64,000 nucleotides of DNA from Mytilus californianus (lineage: Eukaryota; Mollusca; Bivalvia; Mytilida; Mytilidae): positions 52,254,318 to 52,318,317 of the forward strand of contig NW_026262593.1 of assembly GCF_021869535.1 (NCBI RefSeq), read 5' to 3'. Position numbers and translations under genes: made by a program. Below the pieces are notes generated by a model that was not told the DNA's origin, searched no databases, and saw only the letters and a program-made list of their open reading frames with translations. Shown piece by piece: positions 23,691 through 37,418 of this stretch. The number at the start of each line of letters is the position of its first letter. The first letter of the stretch is position 1.

Positions 23691-25299
23691 ATGCATATAA
23701 TGGCATTATATTCTCACATAAAATAAAGTCGTGGGTTACAAAATTACAAAATCTATAAGCATAAAATAAGCAGGGTAGCGTTAACTGTCATTTGTTCAAG
23801 GTTACTGTTGACAGCTAGATGTCGTTTTAGTGTTATTATGCCACTAATGAGTTACCATCTTATTCATGTTATTGGTGTTTACCATACATCCCGTTTAGTT
23901 TATAAATGGATACCAATGAGTTTTATTCTCACTTGAAATCTATTATAGATATTTTCAGGGGTTACAAATTACAAAATCTATGAACATAAAATAAGCAGGG
24001 TAGCGTTAACTGTCGATTGTTCAAGGTTAATGTAGAGAGCTAGTTGTCTTTTTTATTGTCATTGTGTTTTAATGAGTTGGCGTCTTAATGATGCGGGTAC
24101 CATACAGTACATCTCATTTAGTTCATATATGCATATTTATGCGCTCTTTTCTTACTTGAAATCCGGCATAAAATATATGTTCGTGAGTTACAAAATTACA
24201 AAATCTATAAACTTAAAATAAACAACATGTAACCTTCATTTCTTTAATTTTGTTTTGCCATTTTCTCAATTATATATTTTTTAGCCTATTTTTCTACTTT
24301 ATAGCATTTTTTTTCTCTATTAATTTTTTGGAACTATTTTTTTCACATTTCTTTATTTTTTTCACCCATTATTATCTATTTTGTAACCCAATCTAGACCC
24401 TCATTACATCTCAATTTCTTCTTATATCTATCATATCCATATTAAGCCTTATGGTGCGCTTTGAAAGAAAGGTCAAATTGACTATTAAATTCAGCTTATC
24501 CATACGATTGCGTTTCGCCATAATTTCTTACGTTTGCTTATCAACATTTTCAGATGGGGATAAACTTGTTATTGCGTTTGTCACTTTTACTTACTTTAAA
24601 AACCGTAATTATATCTGTTTATATAAATGCTTTAATTTGGTTTATCTGTTGTTGAAACAATGGTAAACAGACATAACAAAAAACACGTTGAATATACTAT
24701 TAATAAATCAAGGGTGAAAGTGCTGTTGACGTGACGTGACGTGATAAAGACAATAATTTTGAAATTGGAAAGATGAAAAAAATTGATAAACAATTCGAAT
24801 CACTAATAACAAAGTAAAAGGTTACCAATGAATGTCAGATTCATATGATCGTTAACTTAATGAATTCTATAATTCAGTGTTTCGGAACAAATATTTAAAT
24901 TTGAAATCCATGTTTGTGTGTGTGTTTTTTTTCTATCCAGTTGTCCTCATTGTATGTCTGGTAAATCCATATCAAGGTAAAAAGTAAAATCACAAAAATA
25001 AGGAACTCCGAGGAAAATTCAAAAAGGAAAGTCCCTAATCAAATGGCAAAATCAAAAGCTCAAACACATCAAACGAATGGATAACAACTGTCATATTCCT
25101 GGCTTGGTACAGGCATTTTCTTATGTAGAAAATGGTGGATTGAACCTGGTTTTATAGCTAGCTAAACCTCTCACTTGTATGACAGTCGCATCAAATTCCA
25201 TTATATTGATAACGATGCGTGACCAAAACAAACAGACATAATAGGTAAAAATGTCAAAAATAAGGGCACAGCAGTCAACATTATGTTATAATCTGGTAC

Positions 25300-25800
25300 G
25301 AAAGAAAGGCAGAAGATATCAAAGGGATATTCAAACTCTTAAGTCGATAACAAACTTATGACCCCATGGCAAAACGTGAAAAATTACAAAAGACCAACAA
25401 CAGTCTACAAACCACAACATAGGAAATTAGTTATGAGCAACACAGACCTCCACCAACAACCAGGATGATATCAGGTGCTCCGAAAGGGTATAGGCAAATT
25501 CTGCTCCATATGTGTGTTGCTTATGCAAGTAAAAATTCTGTACTGTCCCGTTGGAGGAAAAAGGACGGAATTGTGGTTACGACAATGGGAACATATCCAT
25601 CGTCACCTGTTAATTTTAACAATAGATATTCTACAACGGTCAATCAACTCGTGATGGTGTCAGTAAAATTTTTAAAGGGATGACTTCAACTTCGTCACTT
25701 GGAATCTTTGGTTTTAAAACCTCCCTATAATCGACTCAAAAGTTTGCTGTGTACTTAAGCCACACAGAACAGAAAGGATTTCGTCGTGTGAATCCTATAA
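25300..25800 (-). pseudogene. decayed 3' end of a retroelement-like ORF, copy in duplication 1
   Basis: The minus strand translates in part as KLKSSL, stop, KFY, stop, HHHELIDR, matching the better preserved KLKSSLRKIYGRHHELVDRY at 36955-37418. Stops interrupt it. The downstream part (plus strand GGTGCTCCG ... GAAAGGCAGAAGATATCAAA) is shared by all three copies. Element class uncertain. Confidence 0.5.
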
Positions 25801-26654
25801 TGAAGTATTTCCCATTTGGTAATAGTGGTATAAATCTAAGTTCAGTTTAAAATCTCAATAGCATAAATATTTGACTGAGACATTAAAAGTTATATAGGAA
25901 TCGAATTCACGTACTTAAAGATTAACTCTCTGTTCGATTGGTTTTTTTAATAGACAAGCAACTTAGATAAATAAAGCATCCCCTTTTTTGAGATAGAGCA
26001 TTTCACTACAAACAATGCAACTTTAGAAATTGATCCCTATATTTCCATTGGAGATAGACCATGGATTTTTTATTTGTAATATCGCCAATTCTGTACTGCT
26101 GGATTTGATATGAGTTGCTATTAGAATGAGTTCAAACCATACAAACCATGTAATCATAGTATTACTAAGATAATTTTGATAACAATTTTTTAACAGCAAA
26201 AATACATGACAAATAGTGGAGATACAACACTTTAAAAATATTTTTCTCTGAACTTATTAGATGAATAAGTCATTATAATCCAATGGGAGTGTGGAGATAG
26301 AACAGTGTAGCTCTGATAAAAACTCGCAGTGTAGAAATCTCGTATTATAGTTGGATGGGAGATAGACCATTGCACATGGACCTCAAATATATAGCTATCT
26401 CCATTTTTATCAAAAGTGGACATATAACACTTTAAGATTCGCATGACAATTTGTCGAGCTTCATTTAGTTGAAATATTGATTTATTCAAAATTTAGTTTC
26501 TGTGCTCTTTACAATCTGAACCAAGTATGATACCATTCTGACATTGATATACAAAAATGTATTGTTCCTGTTCACCATACAATCCATGTTTTGTGTCTAC
26601 TATTTAACATGGAGGATAAGTTTGCAAATTTTCAAATGATTGTTTTTAGTATAG

Positions 26655-27430
26655 CAATAAGGAGACGTGGCATGATTGCCAATGAGACAACTATCCAACA
26701 GAGTCCAACATGACGTGGGTGTAACTTGATGTCATGGTATGGCCTTCATAACGAGTAGAACCCATACCATATAGTCAATCATCAAAGGCTCCGACATGAT
26801 AAAATGCGAAACAATACAAAAGAAAAACCAATGGCCTGATTTATGATAAACCAATCAACTGTTTTATTAGTTGCTGTTGGCTTTGAACTAGCTTTCAGTG
26901 ACTGCGACTACTTTCAGATTTGTACTTTGTGTCTTTTTTGTTGTGAGGGATGTTTAAATTCCCTGCCAGACCGGTTTATGTTTTTGTTAGATGTTTTTTG
27001 TTTGTTTCTGCTATGTATCGATCTGATGAGTTAAGCCCTTTTCAACTGATTTTTATAGTTTAATCTTATATTGTACTGTTACACCACGGTCCCAGGTTAG
27101 AAGAATGGTTGACGCTTTGAAAACATGTTTAGCCCCGCCGCATTCTGTGTGTGCCTGTACCAAGGCAGGAGCCTGTAGTTCAGTAATTGTTGTTGGTTCA
27201 TTGTCTGTCATATTTGTTTTTCGTAAATTGTTTTGTTATAAACTAGATTGTTAGTTTTGTCAATTGAAGTGTTTCGTATTTTTCATATCGGGCCTTTTCT
27301 AGCCGACTATACGATATGGGTTTTTCTCATTGTTGAAGGTTGTACGGTTGCCTATAAATTGTTACATCCATTTCATTTGGACTTTGGTGGACAGTTGTCT
27401 CATTGACAATCATACAACATCTCTTTTTTT
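26655..27430. mobile_element. GTGGTATGATTGCC-family element with inverted ends, 0.78 kb
   Basis: Left end GGAGACGTGGCATGATTGCC plus AATGAGACAACTATCCAACA; right end TGGTGGACAGTTGTCTCATT plus GACAATCATACAACATCTC. The ends are inverse complements over about 45 bases. No transposase frame inside. The counterpart in duplication copy 2 (34920-35290) is half as long, so one of them is internally deleted. Confidence 0.65.
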
Positions 27431-28811
27431 TTTTATGAAAAACAAAATATGACTGAGTATCGAAGGACAACAACTGAACTACACGCACCTGACTTGAGAC
27501 ATAAAGAATGTGGTGGGGTTAAAACTGTAGTCTTTTTGCATAGTTGCTCACATCTACGTCATTTGATCTATGGTGGATTAGTGTCTCATTGGCAATGTTT
27601 ATTTTTATGTAGTAAGTGCTCAACCCTTTCATTACCTGGGACAGAGTTAGAACAGCACAACATAAAAAAAACTGTAAAAACATTTTGGAATGGTTTGATT
27701 CTTCAGATCAGATTGGCACGAAGCACAGAAACAACTTGCATAAAGACCAAAGATACAAAGTACCGATCAAAGCTTAAGAGTACTGACAATTACTGAAAGA
27801 TAGTTTTGGTATTCAAGTTAATACGTTATTATTAAATCCCTATACTTCACAGCCGTATAATAAAATAGGTTTAACTATATTATCCAATAAATCGAGCTGA
27901 CTGTTAATCGACGAATCGAATTTGTTTTATCATAAACAGGAAGTACGATCTATTGTTGACGACATACGAATGACTTTTTGGGGGAAAAGGCGTGATAATT
28001 TCCATATAAATGCAATAAGCATCGACAATAAATGGTTTCAATGCTCGGTTTGTAAATGCAGCTTTTGGGTGCAAAATCACAAAATCCATAATCAAAGGTA
28101 ATTAGTTGGAAAATTTCTATTATATTGCCTATATATTTGTGACCGATTTCTTACTTAGTTCTTCATAATTGAAAATCCATGTAGATTTGTGTTGCACTTT
28201 CCCTCAAACTTGACCAACATCTATATATTTACGGAAGGCTTTGTCTCTCTTTTTTATTTTGTTTTGCAACAAGTCAAATTCCAAATAATGACTAAGCACA
28301 AACATATATCTTAAGGTTCAAATGACCCTTTAAAAAAACTGGGTTTTTTTTTTAACTCTTTTTGTATTTGTGTTAGATGCAGAACATCCCAGACTTACTA
28401 ACTATAGGACACCCAAATGATAAAACTCCAATATTAAAAAACTTAAAATAATGACAATACCTTACGGAACATAGTGCACAAAAATCCCTAGTCCGGTTGT
28501 CGTAAATATAGACAGCAGTTCAAACCACGTGATTTTAAAATAACCTTCGTCGGGTAAGCTCGAGAAAATGCCTGGGAAGCGTCAAAACCCAAACTCAAGG
28601 TTCTGTCTAAGTTTCGTAAAATTCCATGAAGGTTTTTAAAGAGTCTCGTTCTTTCGTTTTCACGTCATTTTGGACTCTGGTGGATAGTTGTCTCATTGTC
28701 AAACGAAGCATGCAGGATGTGTTATTGGATAGCCGATGATTGCCATTGATTGTCATTATCGCAGATTCCTTGATTAACAAAATAAGCACCTGCCAAAAAA
28801 CACAGATATAA

Positions 28812-29060
28812 GATTGACTGATTGATTGTTGGTGTTGAAAGCCAATTTCAGCACTATTTGCTATATCGTCAAAAAGGAAATGTTATATAATGATTAACTG
28901 TTTGATAGATATAAGAAGATGTGGTATGAGTGCCAATGAGACAACTCTCCATCCAAGTCAAAATTAAAAAGTAAACCATTATAGGTCAAAGTACGGTCTT
29001 CAACACAGAGCCTTGGCTCACACCGAACAGCAAGTTATAAAGGGACCCAAAAATTACTAG
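28812..29060 (+). repeat. SINE-A tail (minus) next to a longer dispersed repeat
   Basis: 28812-28870 is a SINE family A 3' end on the minus strand (GATTGATTGTTGGTGTT ... CACTATTTGCTATATCGTC). 28905-29060 is a repeat starting AAGAAGATGTGGTATGAGTG and containing CGGTCTTCAACACAGAGCCT. The same repeat at 35385-36085 is split by the hammerhead-like element. Confidence 0.6.
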
Positions 29061-32000
29061 TATAAAACCATTCAAACGGGTAAACCAACAGTCTAATCTA
29101 TACAAAAAACGAGAAACGAGAAACACTTATGAACCACATCAACAAACGACAACTACTGAACATCAGATTCCTGACTTAGGACTGGTGCAAACAATTGCAG
29201 CGGGTTTAAACGTTTTAATTGTACCAAACCTTCACCCTTATCTGAAACAATAGTGTAACATCACAACATAGAAAGACACACTATAAAATATCAATTGAAA
29301 TGGCTTAACTCAATCAAAAGACATATTAACACCAGTGAACATACACTGATCAAATAAATTTGATCTATGATACAATGTAAATACAAAATAAATAAACTAA
29401 GGGAAGAATAATTAAAGTAACATGTTATACCGCTGTGAAATGTTAAACAATTTCAAAAAAAAAAAATATGCTTGAACAAAAATTTCAGCCACTTGCAATT
29501 ACCTTAAACACAGGTAAATGAAAATAATTTTGTTGTTAGGTATACGTGTACAGTTCAATTGGAGAAAGGAAATATTTTTACAAAATAAATAATTTTAATG
29601 TTTATAGTACGAAGAAGTGAAAATTTATAGTAATACCAAACACTTATCAAAGCTGGTATATAGACCAGGTATAACCCTGAATAAGTAAACATTAAATAAA
29701 AAAGCATTACAATTAGTATCAACAGGTCAAATAAACAAGAAAGTACGATTTGAGAGTACTCGAAGTTACTGACAGCTAGTTAAAAGCCAAAAACAATTAA
29801 TAATAAAAAAATCATGCATCAGAGACTAAAATCAACTAAAACATATCCCAGAGATTTAGTATTTTAACGTCATGGACAGTCAAAGAAGACATGACTTGTG
29901 CCAAAAATAAATGTATCGACAGGCAGTAGGATAGTTAGGAGTTAACAGTTCATTTCTTATAACGTTCAGAATTAAATTGTTTAATTGACTTTTCAGGATG
30001 AAAACAACTTAACAATAAATAGGTTCTGCAAAGTGAATGAAGGGTGGTAGATCTATGCTGTCATTGAAAATGAGGGTTAGCCAAAAAGGGGTATTCAGAA
30101 ATGTTGCCTTGCACTGGACAAACCTTATTAAGTTGTTGCTATGTTCCTTTACCGTGCAGAGCACATGACACTCTACCTACACGAGTCATCAAATTTAACA
30201 TCTCCATTCCGATCGGACAAGACTGTGTATTTATGCATCCCAGAAAATCAATCAATGTATGAGTTTCTTGCCAGACGAAAAAGGCGAAATTTCTTTACCT
30301 TTGGGGTAAGCTAAATAATGACTAATTTGTCGTATTAAAGAATGCTGATAGTTACGGAAATCGTGCTCATAGTACTTAGTCTGCTGATAAATTTACCTAT
30401 TTTCATTCAAATATCAACTGCAGTATGCGCACATTGTTAATCTTTAAGTGAATCAATTTCACCTATTAAACAATTGATTTAAATTTCCTTAATATATCCC
30501 ATTAGTAGATACTAGTATATTACAATCCTGATAGGATTTCACGCACATGCTCCGTTTGGCCACTTATTTTCGGAATACTATGCCTGTTAAATCATTGCAT
30601 GTTATGATTCTTTTAATGTTCATTTTTATCAAAACAAACAAAATTCCGACACTGCCAACTGATGCTCCCCAGACTCTGGGACTAATGCATGAATTATATA
30701 TTGGTCCTGCCGACTGCATTTTTATTGAGGACATTTTTCTTTTTCAAGGGTTCAAAATACTGGAATGATTGGAAAGACACATAAACTATTATTTTTAAAC
30801 CGTTATTCCATTTGTTTTCTATTTCTTGTTAAAGTGACCTAGGCTTTTGGTCTGATGACCCCAAAACCAACAAACATCATTCCTTCTTTATATCTTAGAT
30901 CAGTAGAAGTATCATTCTAATCAAGCAAGGGATACTCAAGTTACTATCTGGAAACAATACCCCCCTCCAAAAAAAAATCTCTTCTTTGTTAGAGTGACCT
31001 TGACCACTGACCTTGGCTATGAACCCTTAAATCAATAATCTACTTCCCCTTCCCTAGATATTCCATCAGTATCAGTTTAATTCCAATCAAGCAAGGGATA
31101 TTCAAGTTACCATTTAGAAAACAATTTGTTTTGGATTCACGTATAGACAAAATGATTAATTTATGATCCAAAAAAAAACAACTCATCTTGTAAAAATTTG
31201 CCATTTTGATATTTATTTTTACCTTTACTGCATATTTTATATTTGCTTATACGTAAATCGTAGTTAGTGACATCTTTGTGGATCTTGTATTGATAATCAT
31301 TTTTACTGTTGACAATTTATACCTATCTATCAAGGTTTTCAAGACAATTGACAAAATCATCCAAATAAATTAAAAATCGCAATAAATCTTGCAAGGAACC
31401 TGACAATATGTCAATGTTAACTTATTTGAAGATCTTCTTTTGCTTTTTAAAGTTTCTCTCTATCTACTATGTTTTGATAGAAATGCAAAAATAGGTAATA
31501 GTCATCATTTAGGGGAAATAACTCCTATCAGGAGTCGGTTGAAAATTTCAGGCATGTTGACTTATTTGTAGAATCTTAAGCTTTTGTTCTTTCTCTCTAC
31601 CTATAATACATTTCAGCAAAAAATACACGAAATGGGCAAAAATTACCTTTCAGGTCCAAATTTATTTGTTGATCTTATTTAGTTTAACATTTTTGCTATA
31701 TATTGTTGCTCACTATCTCCAAAATACATAATACGGTTATTCAGGGGTAGTAACATGTGTGCTGAACATTTTTAATATTTACAATTTCTCTTGATTTATT
31801 ATGGTTTCTGCAAAGATAATCTTTCAAGGGCAATAACTCCTATTAGGATATATAATAACTTTATTTCCAAAATGCATAATAGCAAATATTAAGAAATCAT
31901 CAATTATGTTTCCAATGATAGACTTGTAATTAATATGTTGATACAGTATTGATGCGTTCTATTTTCACTTAACATTTATAAAAGATAAATTCGTGTGTTA

Positions 32001-32579
32001 CACAACTACAAAATTTATTAGCGGGGACAAAACAACGAACAATTACTGTTGGAGAGGTAAATGGACTCTTTATAAACTTTTTTATTTCTATATTTTAGCA
32101 ACTTTATGTTCAACATTAGTATGTTTCATAGTAAAATTGGAAGATAAACAAACAGGTTAGCTTTTACTATATATTGATCAAGGTTTATGTTGACAGCTAT
32201 ATGTCTTTTCTAATTTTGTCGTGTGTATAATAAGTAACCGTCTCATTGACCCTCATTTAGTTCATTAAAGATTGCATTTTTTGGGGAATTGATAATATAT
32301 CGATTTACTCATAGGGTCTTTGCATCGAAATAAACAATTTATTCTAAAACCAGCTGAGTTTTACTGTGCGTTTTGCTGTGTAATTGTTTATTCATCATTG
32401 GCTAGAGGTATATGAGGGAGGGTTGGGATCTCACAAATCATGTCTAACACTGCCGCATTTTTGCGCCTGTCCTAAGTCAAGAACCTCTAGTCTTTGTTAG
32501 TCCTGTGTGTTTTTTTATTTTTGGTTCATTTGTATGTTTCTTGGAGTTTAGTGTGGCATCTATTTCGCTGAACTAGTAT

Positions 32580-32745
32580 ACATTATTGTTTAGGGGCTAA
32601 CTGAAGCCCGCCTGCGGGTGTGGGATTTACTCGCTGCGTTGAAGACCCATTGGTGGCCTTGGGCTGTTTTCTGCTCTTAAGTCGGATCTTTGTTTCTTTG
32701 AAACATTACCCGTTTCCATTGTCTATTTTATACGCATTTTAATGC
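32580..32745 (-). repeat. dispersed repeat, family R, copy in duplication 2
   Basis: Counterpart of 23520-23690 (TTTAGGGGCTAACTGAAGCC ... CGTTGAAGACCCATTGGTGG). Confidence 0.65.
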
Positions 32746-33856
32746 GTGCTATTCTCACTTAACAATTATAAAAGATATGTTCGTGGGTTACAAAATTACT
32801 AAATCTATAAACAGAAAATAAGCAGGGTATCGTTAACTGTCTATTGTTCAAGGTTGATGTTGACAGCTAGTTGTCTTTTCTATTGTTATTGTGTTAATTA
32901 GTTACCGTATCATTGACGCAGGTTCCATACATCTCATTTAGTTCATATATGCATATAAATGCGTTCAATCTTCTTGAAAATCATAAAAGATAAGGTTTCG
33001 TGGGTTACAAAATTACAAAATCTATAAACATAAAATAAACAAACAAGATAAGACATATTTTTGTGAGTTACAAAATTACAAAATCTATGAAAATGAAATA
33101 AACAAACAAGATAAGATATATTTTTGTGAGTTACAAAATTAAAAAATCTATAGATATAAAATAAACATACATGGTAACGTTAACAGCTAGATTTCTTTTC
33201 TAGTATTATTGTGTTGGTGAGTTGACATCTCAATACTGTGTACCATATACGAGTGACTGGAATGGTCATGTTGGTGGTTCTTCATTTCTTAATTTCTTTT
33301 TTTTTTTTTTTTGCCATTTCTTAATTATCTATTTTTTCAATTGTTATTTATTCCTTATTTGTATAACTTCATTATTCTCTAATAATTTGTTGGGACTATT
33401 TCGTTCTCATTTCTTGAATTGTTTCGCCCATTATTCTCTATTTTGTAACCCATTCAAGAACCTCATTACATCTCAGTTTCTTCGTACATCTATATATATA
33501 TATATATACATATTAAGCTTTAAATTATGCTTTGAAAGAAAGGTCAAGATGACTATTAAATTCAGCTTATAAAATCGATTGCGTTTCACCATAATTCGAA
33601 AGTTTTCTTAAGTTTGCATATTTTCGGGCTTAGATAAACTTGTTATTATTGCAAGTGTCATTTTTACTTAATTTAAAAATCGTTACAAGTTTTTAATATA
33701 TATGTTTTATTCTGATTTAGCTGTTTTTTAAACAATGTTATACAGACATAAAAAAAAAGCAAGTTAAATACAATAAAGTATACAAGTGCTGTTGACGTGA
33801 CAATGCAAAGAAAATAATATTCAAAATAGAAGAATTAAAAAATTATATGTAATATA

Positions 33857-34073
33857 CTGTAAACCAACTAATTTTCGCGACCGATTTATTTTCGCGACTA
33901 TCGTGAGTTGAAAAATAATGCGAATATAAATCGTCGCGAATATGTAAAACTTGGATTTGTCCATATTTAACTACATCAAGTAAATTTGAGAATCGCGAAA
34001 TTAAATCGCAGTGAAATGGACCATAAGGGCTAATCGCGAAATAAAGTATCCGCGAAAATAAGTTGGTTTACAG
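33857..34073. mobile_element. 217-bp MITE with TA target duplication
   Basis: Terminal inverted repeats CTGTAAACCAACTAATTTTC / GAAAATAAGTTGGTTTACAG (one mismatch), each bordered by TA (33855-33856 and 34074-34075). The interior is full of TCGCGA/CGCGAA words. TA duplication and size suggest a non-autonomous Tc1/mariner derivative. Copy 1 of the segmental duplication lacks it. Confidence 0.75.
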
Positions 34074-34249
34074 TAAATCACTAATAACAATATAAGTATA
34101 AATAATGTTACCAGTGAATGTCAGATTCCTAGCGTTAACTTTATAAATTCTATAATTCAGTGTTTTGGGACAATTATTTAAATTTGAATTCCAGTTTTGT
34201 GTGTGTGATTTTTATCCAATTGTCTGTTAAATCAATATCAATTTAAGAC

Positions 34250-34740
34250 CACGAAAGAAAGGTAAAAGATACCAAAGGGATATTAAAACTCTTAAGTCGA
34301 TTACAAACTTGTAACGACATGGCAAAAAGTGAAAAACGACCAAAACAATTACAACAATCTACAAAACACAATATATAAAATTAGGTATGAGCAACACGAG
34401 CCTCTACCAAAAACAAGGATGATATCAGGTGCTCCGGAAGGATAAGCATTTCCTGCTCCATATGTGTGTTGCTTATGCAAGAACAAATTCGGTGATGTCC
34501 CTTTGTGGGGAAAGGACGGTTACGACAATGGGAACATATCCGTCGTCATCTGTTAAAAAGATATTCTGTAACGTTCAACCAACTCGTGATGGTGTCAGTA
34601 AAATTATCGTAGGGACGACTTCATTTTCATCACTTGGAACCTTTTGTTTTAAAACTTCCTTATACTTGACACAAATGTTTTCTATGTGCTTAAGCCATAC
34701 AGAACCAACAGGACTTGCCTCAGCTACATTTAGTTGCGAC
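34250..34740 (-). pseudogene. decayed 3' end of a retroelement-like ORF, copy in duplication 2
   Basis: Counterpart of 25300-25800. The minus strand carries recognisable pieces of the HHELV(D/G) segment, but frameshifts and stops prevent any product. The plus-strand frame (LLHMCVAYARTNSV...) is an antisense reading of this repeat and not a gene. Confidence 0.5.
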
Positions 34741-34919
34741 ATTGATTCATACACAATTTAGTGTGTGCTTTTAACAATCTTAACCCAGTATGATACTAGT
34801 CTAACATTAATATCAAAGGTTATCGTTTCTGGTTACCATGAAAACCGTGTTTGGTGCTGACAATTTAACATAAAGAATAAGTTTGAAAAATTTCAAATGA
34901 ACTTTTTTTAGTATTATAG

Positions 34920-35290
34920 CAATAAGGAAACGTGGTGTGATTACCAATGAGACGACTATCCAACAGAGTCCAACATGACGTGGACGTAACATGAGGTCAC
35001 TTTATGGCCTTCAGACATGATATACATGCGAACAATTCAACGAAAAACCAATGGACGGATTATTTCTGTCATATTTGTTTTTCGTAAATTGTTTTGTTAC
35101 AAACTAAATTTTTAGTTTTCTCAATTGAATTGTTCCATATTTTTCAAGTCGGGGCCTTTTATAGCCGACTATACGGTATTGGTTTTTCCCATTGTTAAAG
35201 GTCGTACGATTGCCTATTATTGTTTACATCCACTTTGAACTTTGTTGGATAGTTGTCCCGTTGGATATCATACCACATCTCCTTATTTTT
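34920..35290. mobile_element. GTGGTATGATTGCC-family element, short version
   Basis: Left end GGAAACGTGGTGTGATTACC, right end GGATAGTTGTCCCGTTGGAT plus ATCATACCACATCTCC. Orthologous by duplication to 26655-27430, but with about 400 bases fewer inside. Confidence 0.65.
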
Positions 35291-35470
35291 ATAATGAAAA
35301 TAATATGACTGACTGCATCGAAAGACCTCTGAACTACACGCCCCTGACCTAAACAGCCATATAAAGAATGTGGTGGGGTTAATAGAAATAAGAAGATGTG
35401 GTTTGAGTGCCATTGAGACAACTCTCCATCCAAGTCACAATGTGTAAAAAGTAAACAATTATAGGTCAAA

Positions 35471-36037
35471 TAAAGGCAACAGTAGTATACCGCTGTTCGA
35501 AATTCATAAATCGATTGAGAAAAAAAAAACAAATCCGGGTTACAAACTAAAACTGAGGGAAACACATCAAATATAAGAGAACTACGACACAACAGAAACA
35601 CAACATTAAAATGTAACACACACAGAAACGAACTTTAATATAACAGTAGCCATTTTCTTGACTTGGTACAGGACATTTTAAGAAAAAAAATAGTGGGTTG
35701 AACCTAGTTTTGTGGCTAGTCAAACCTCCCGCTTTTATGGCAATGTTAAATATAACATTAAAATGACAACATTACATGACAGGACTACAATACAAATAAA
35801 TAGGAGAACATATAGGACAGAGAAACATACGAATAATAGCTAACAAAAGGTACCAGGTTTAAAATTTAAGACGAACGTTTCGTCTACACAAGACTAACCA
35901 GTGACGCTCAGATTAAAAAGTTCAAAAGCCAAAACAAGTACAAAGTTGAAGAGCATTGAGGACCAAAAGTTCCAAAAAGTTGTGCCAAATGCGGCTAAGG
36001 TTATATGTCTGGGATAAGAAAATCCCTAGTATTTAGA
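35471..36037 (-). mobile_element. 567-bp insertion carrying a hammerhead-like core (copy 3)
   Basis: Bounded by GTCAAA on both sides (35465-35470 and 36038-36043) inside a repeat that is uninterrupted at 28905-29060, so both ends are defined. Minus-strand 5' end: ACTAGGGATTTTCTTATCCC, matching the other two copies. The core is degenerate (CTGGTTA at 35895-35901 instead of CTGATGA), while stem II GTC/GAC and GAAAC are kept. No protein frame. Size, absence of coding capacity and ribozyme-like motif recall retrozymes; this is inference. Confidence 0.6.
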
Positions 36038-36954
36038 GTCAAAGTACGGCCTTCAACACGGAGCCTTGGCTCACACCGAACAGCATATATTCTTTTTGTA
36101 TAGTTGCTTAATTACATCTACGTCATTTGATCTATGATTGAAAAGCCTCTCATTGGCAATGCTTTTTTTTTTGTGAGTGCTCAACCCTCTCCTTACCTGG
36201 GACAATGGTGGAACAGCACAACATATGAACAAACTGTAAAAACAGTTTGGAATGGTTTGATTCTTCGGATAAGTACGAAGCAAAGAAACAACTTGCATAA
36301 AGACAAGAGATACAGAGTACCGATCAAGGCTTAAGAGTACTGGCAATCACTGAAAGCTAGTTTTGGTATGTAAGTTAATAAGATATTGTGTCGTTATAAT
36401 TAAATTCCTATACTTCACAGCTGTATAGTAAAATAGGTTTAACTATATTATAAGATAAATCGAGCTGACTGTTAATCAACGAATCGAATTTGTCTAATCA
36501 TAAACAGGAAGTACGATCTACTGTTGACGACAAATGTATGACTTTTCGGGGGAAAAGGCGTGATAATTTCCATATTTATACATTAAGCATCGAAAATAAA
36601 TGGTTTTAATGCTCGGTTGGTCAATGTAGTTTTTGTGTGCAAAATCACAAAATCTATAATCAAAGGTAATCTGTCGGAAAATTTCTATTATATTGCCAAT
36701 ATATGTTGTGACCGATTTCTTGCTTAGTTCTTCATAATTGAAAATCCATGTAGATTTGAGTTGCACTTTTCAAACTTCAGACATCTATATATTTACGGAA
36801 GGCTTTGTCTATTTTTTATTTTGTTTTGCAACAAGTCAAACAAACCCCCATAAAAAAAGACATTTTTTTTGTGTTTGTGTTGGATTCAGGACATAGGACT
36901 TACCAACTAGAGGACACTCAAAATAATAAAACTCCCAACTGTAAGGTCAATTGT

Positions 36955-37418
36955 TCAGCCCAATAGTTTTCTGTTGTTGTCAAGGAAGCTATTAAACCAA
37001 GAACCAAAATTCCAAATTGTGAAGTTGAAATCATCCCTTCGTAAAATTTACGGAAGACATCACGAGTTGGTTGACCGTTATGGAATAACCGTTTCACAGA
37101 TGATGTCGGATATGTTCCTAATGTCGTAACTACAATACCCTTCCCTTTTCACGAATGTGACCTACCGAATTAGACTATTTACCGGATTTGTAATAACATA
37201 AGCAACAAGACGGGTGCCACAAGTGGAGCAGGATCTGCTTACCCTGAGATCATCCCTAGTTTTTGGTGGGATTCGTGTTGTTTAGTCTTTAGTTTTCTAT
37301 GTTGTGTCATCTGTACTGTTGTTTGTCTGTTTGTCTTTTTATTTTTGGCCATGGCGTTGTCGGTATGTTTTCGAGCTATGAGTTTGACTGTCCCTCTGGT
37401 ATCTTTCGTCCCTCTTTT
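36955..37418 (+). pseudogene. 3' end of a retroelement-like ORF, best preserved copy
   Basis: Reads KLKSSLRKIYGRHHELVDRY followed by GITVSQMMSDMFLMS and a stop at about 37127. The upstream frame (LLSRKLLNQ) is disrupted by a small insertion. The segment resembles C-terminal ends of reverse-transcriptase ORFs found in mollusc repeats, but I cannot place it in a named clade. It is followed by the GTGACCTACCGAATTAGACT tail shared with the minus-strand copies, and then by the 24-bp minisatellite. Confidence 0.5.

Larger units (their letters stand above)
22735..31880 (+). repeat. segmental duplication, copy 1 (about 9.1 kb)
   Basis: Landmarks occur in the same order and orientation in 31881-41145: AAGAAATCATCAAT (22742 and 31890), GCCGCATTTTTGCGCCTGTC (23391 and 32452), GATGATATCAGGTGCTCCG (about 25462 and 34418), the 26655 and 34920 MITEs, CGTGATAATTTCCATAT (27990 and 36558), and TTTATGCATCCC (30231 and 39759). 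The offset drifts between about 7.9 and 9.6 kb because of later insertions and deletions. No protein-coding gene was recognised in either copy. Confidence 0.8.

Noticed and set aside
27449..27796. 115-codon plus-strand reading frame
   Set aside because: The duplicate at 35305 onward does not preserve the frame, and the sequence is part of dispersed repeats.
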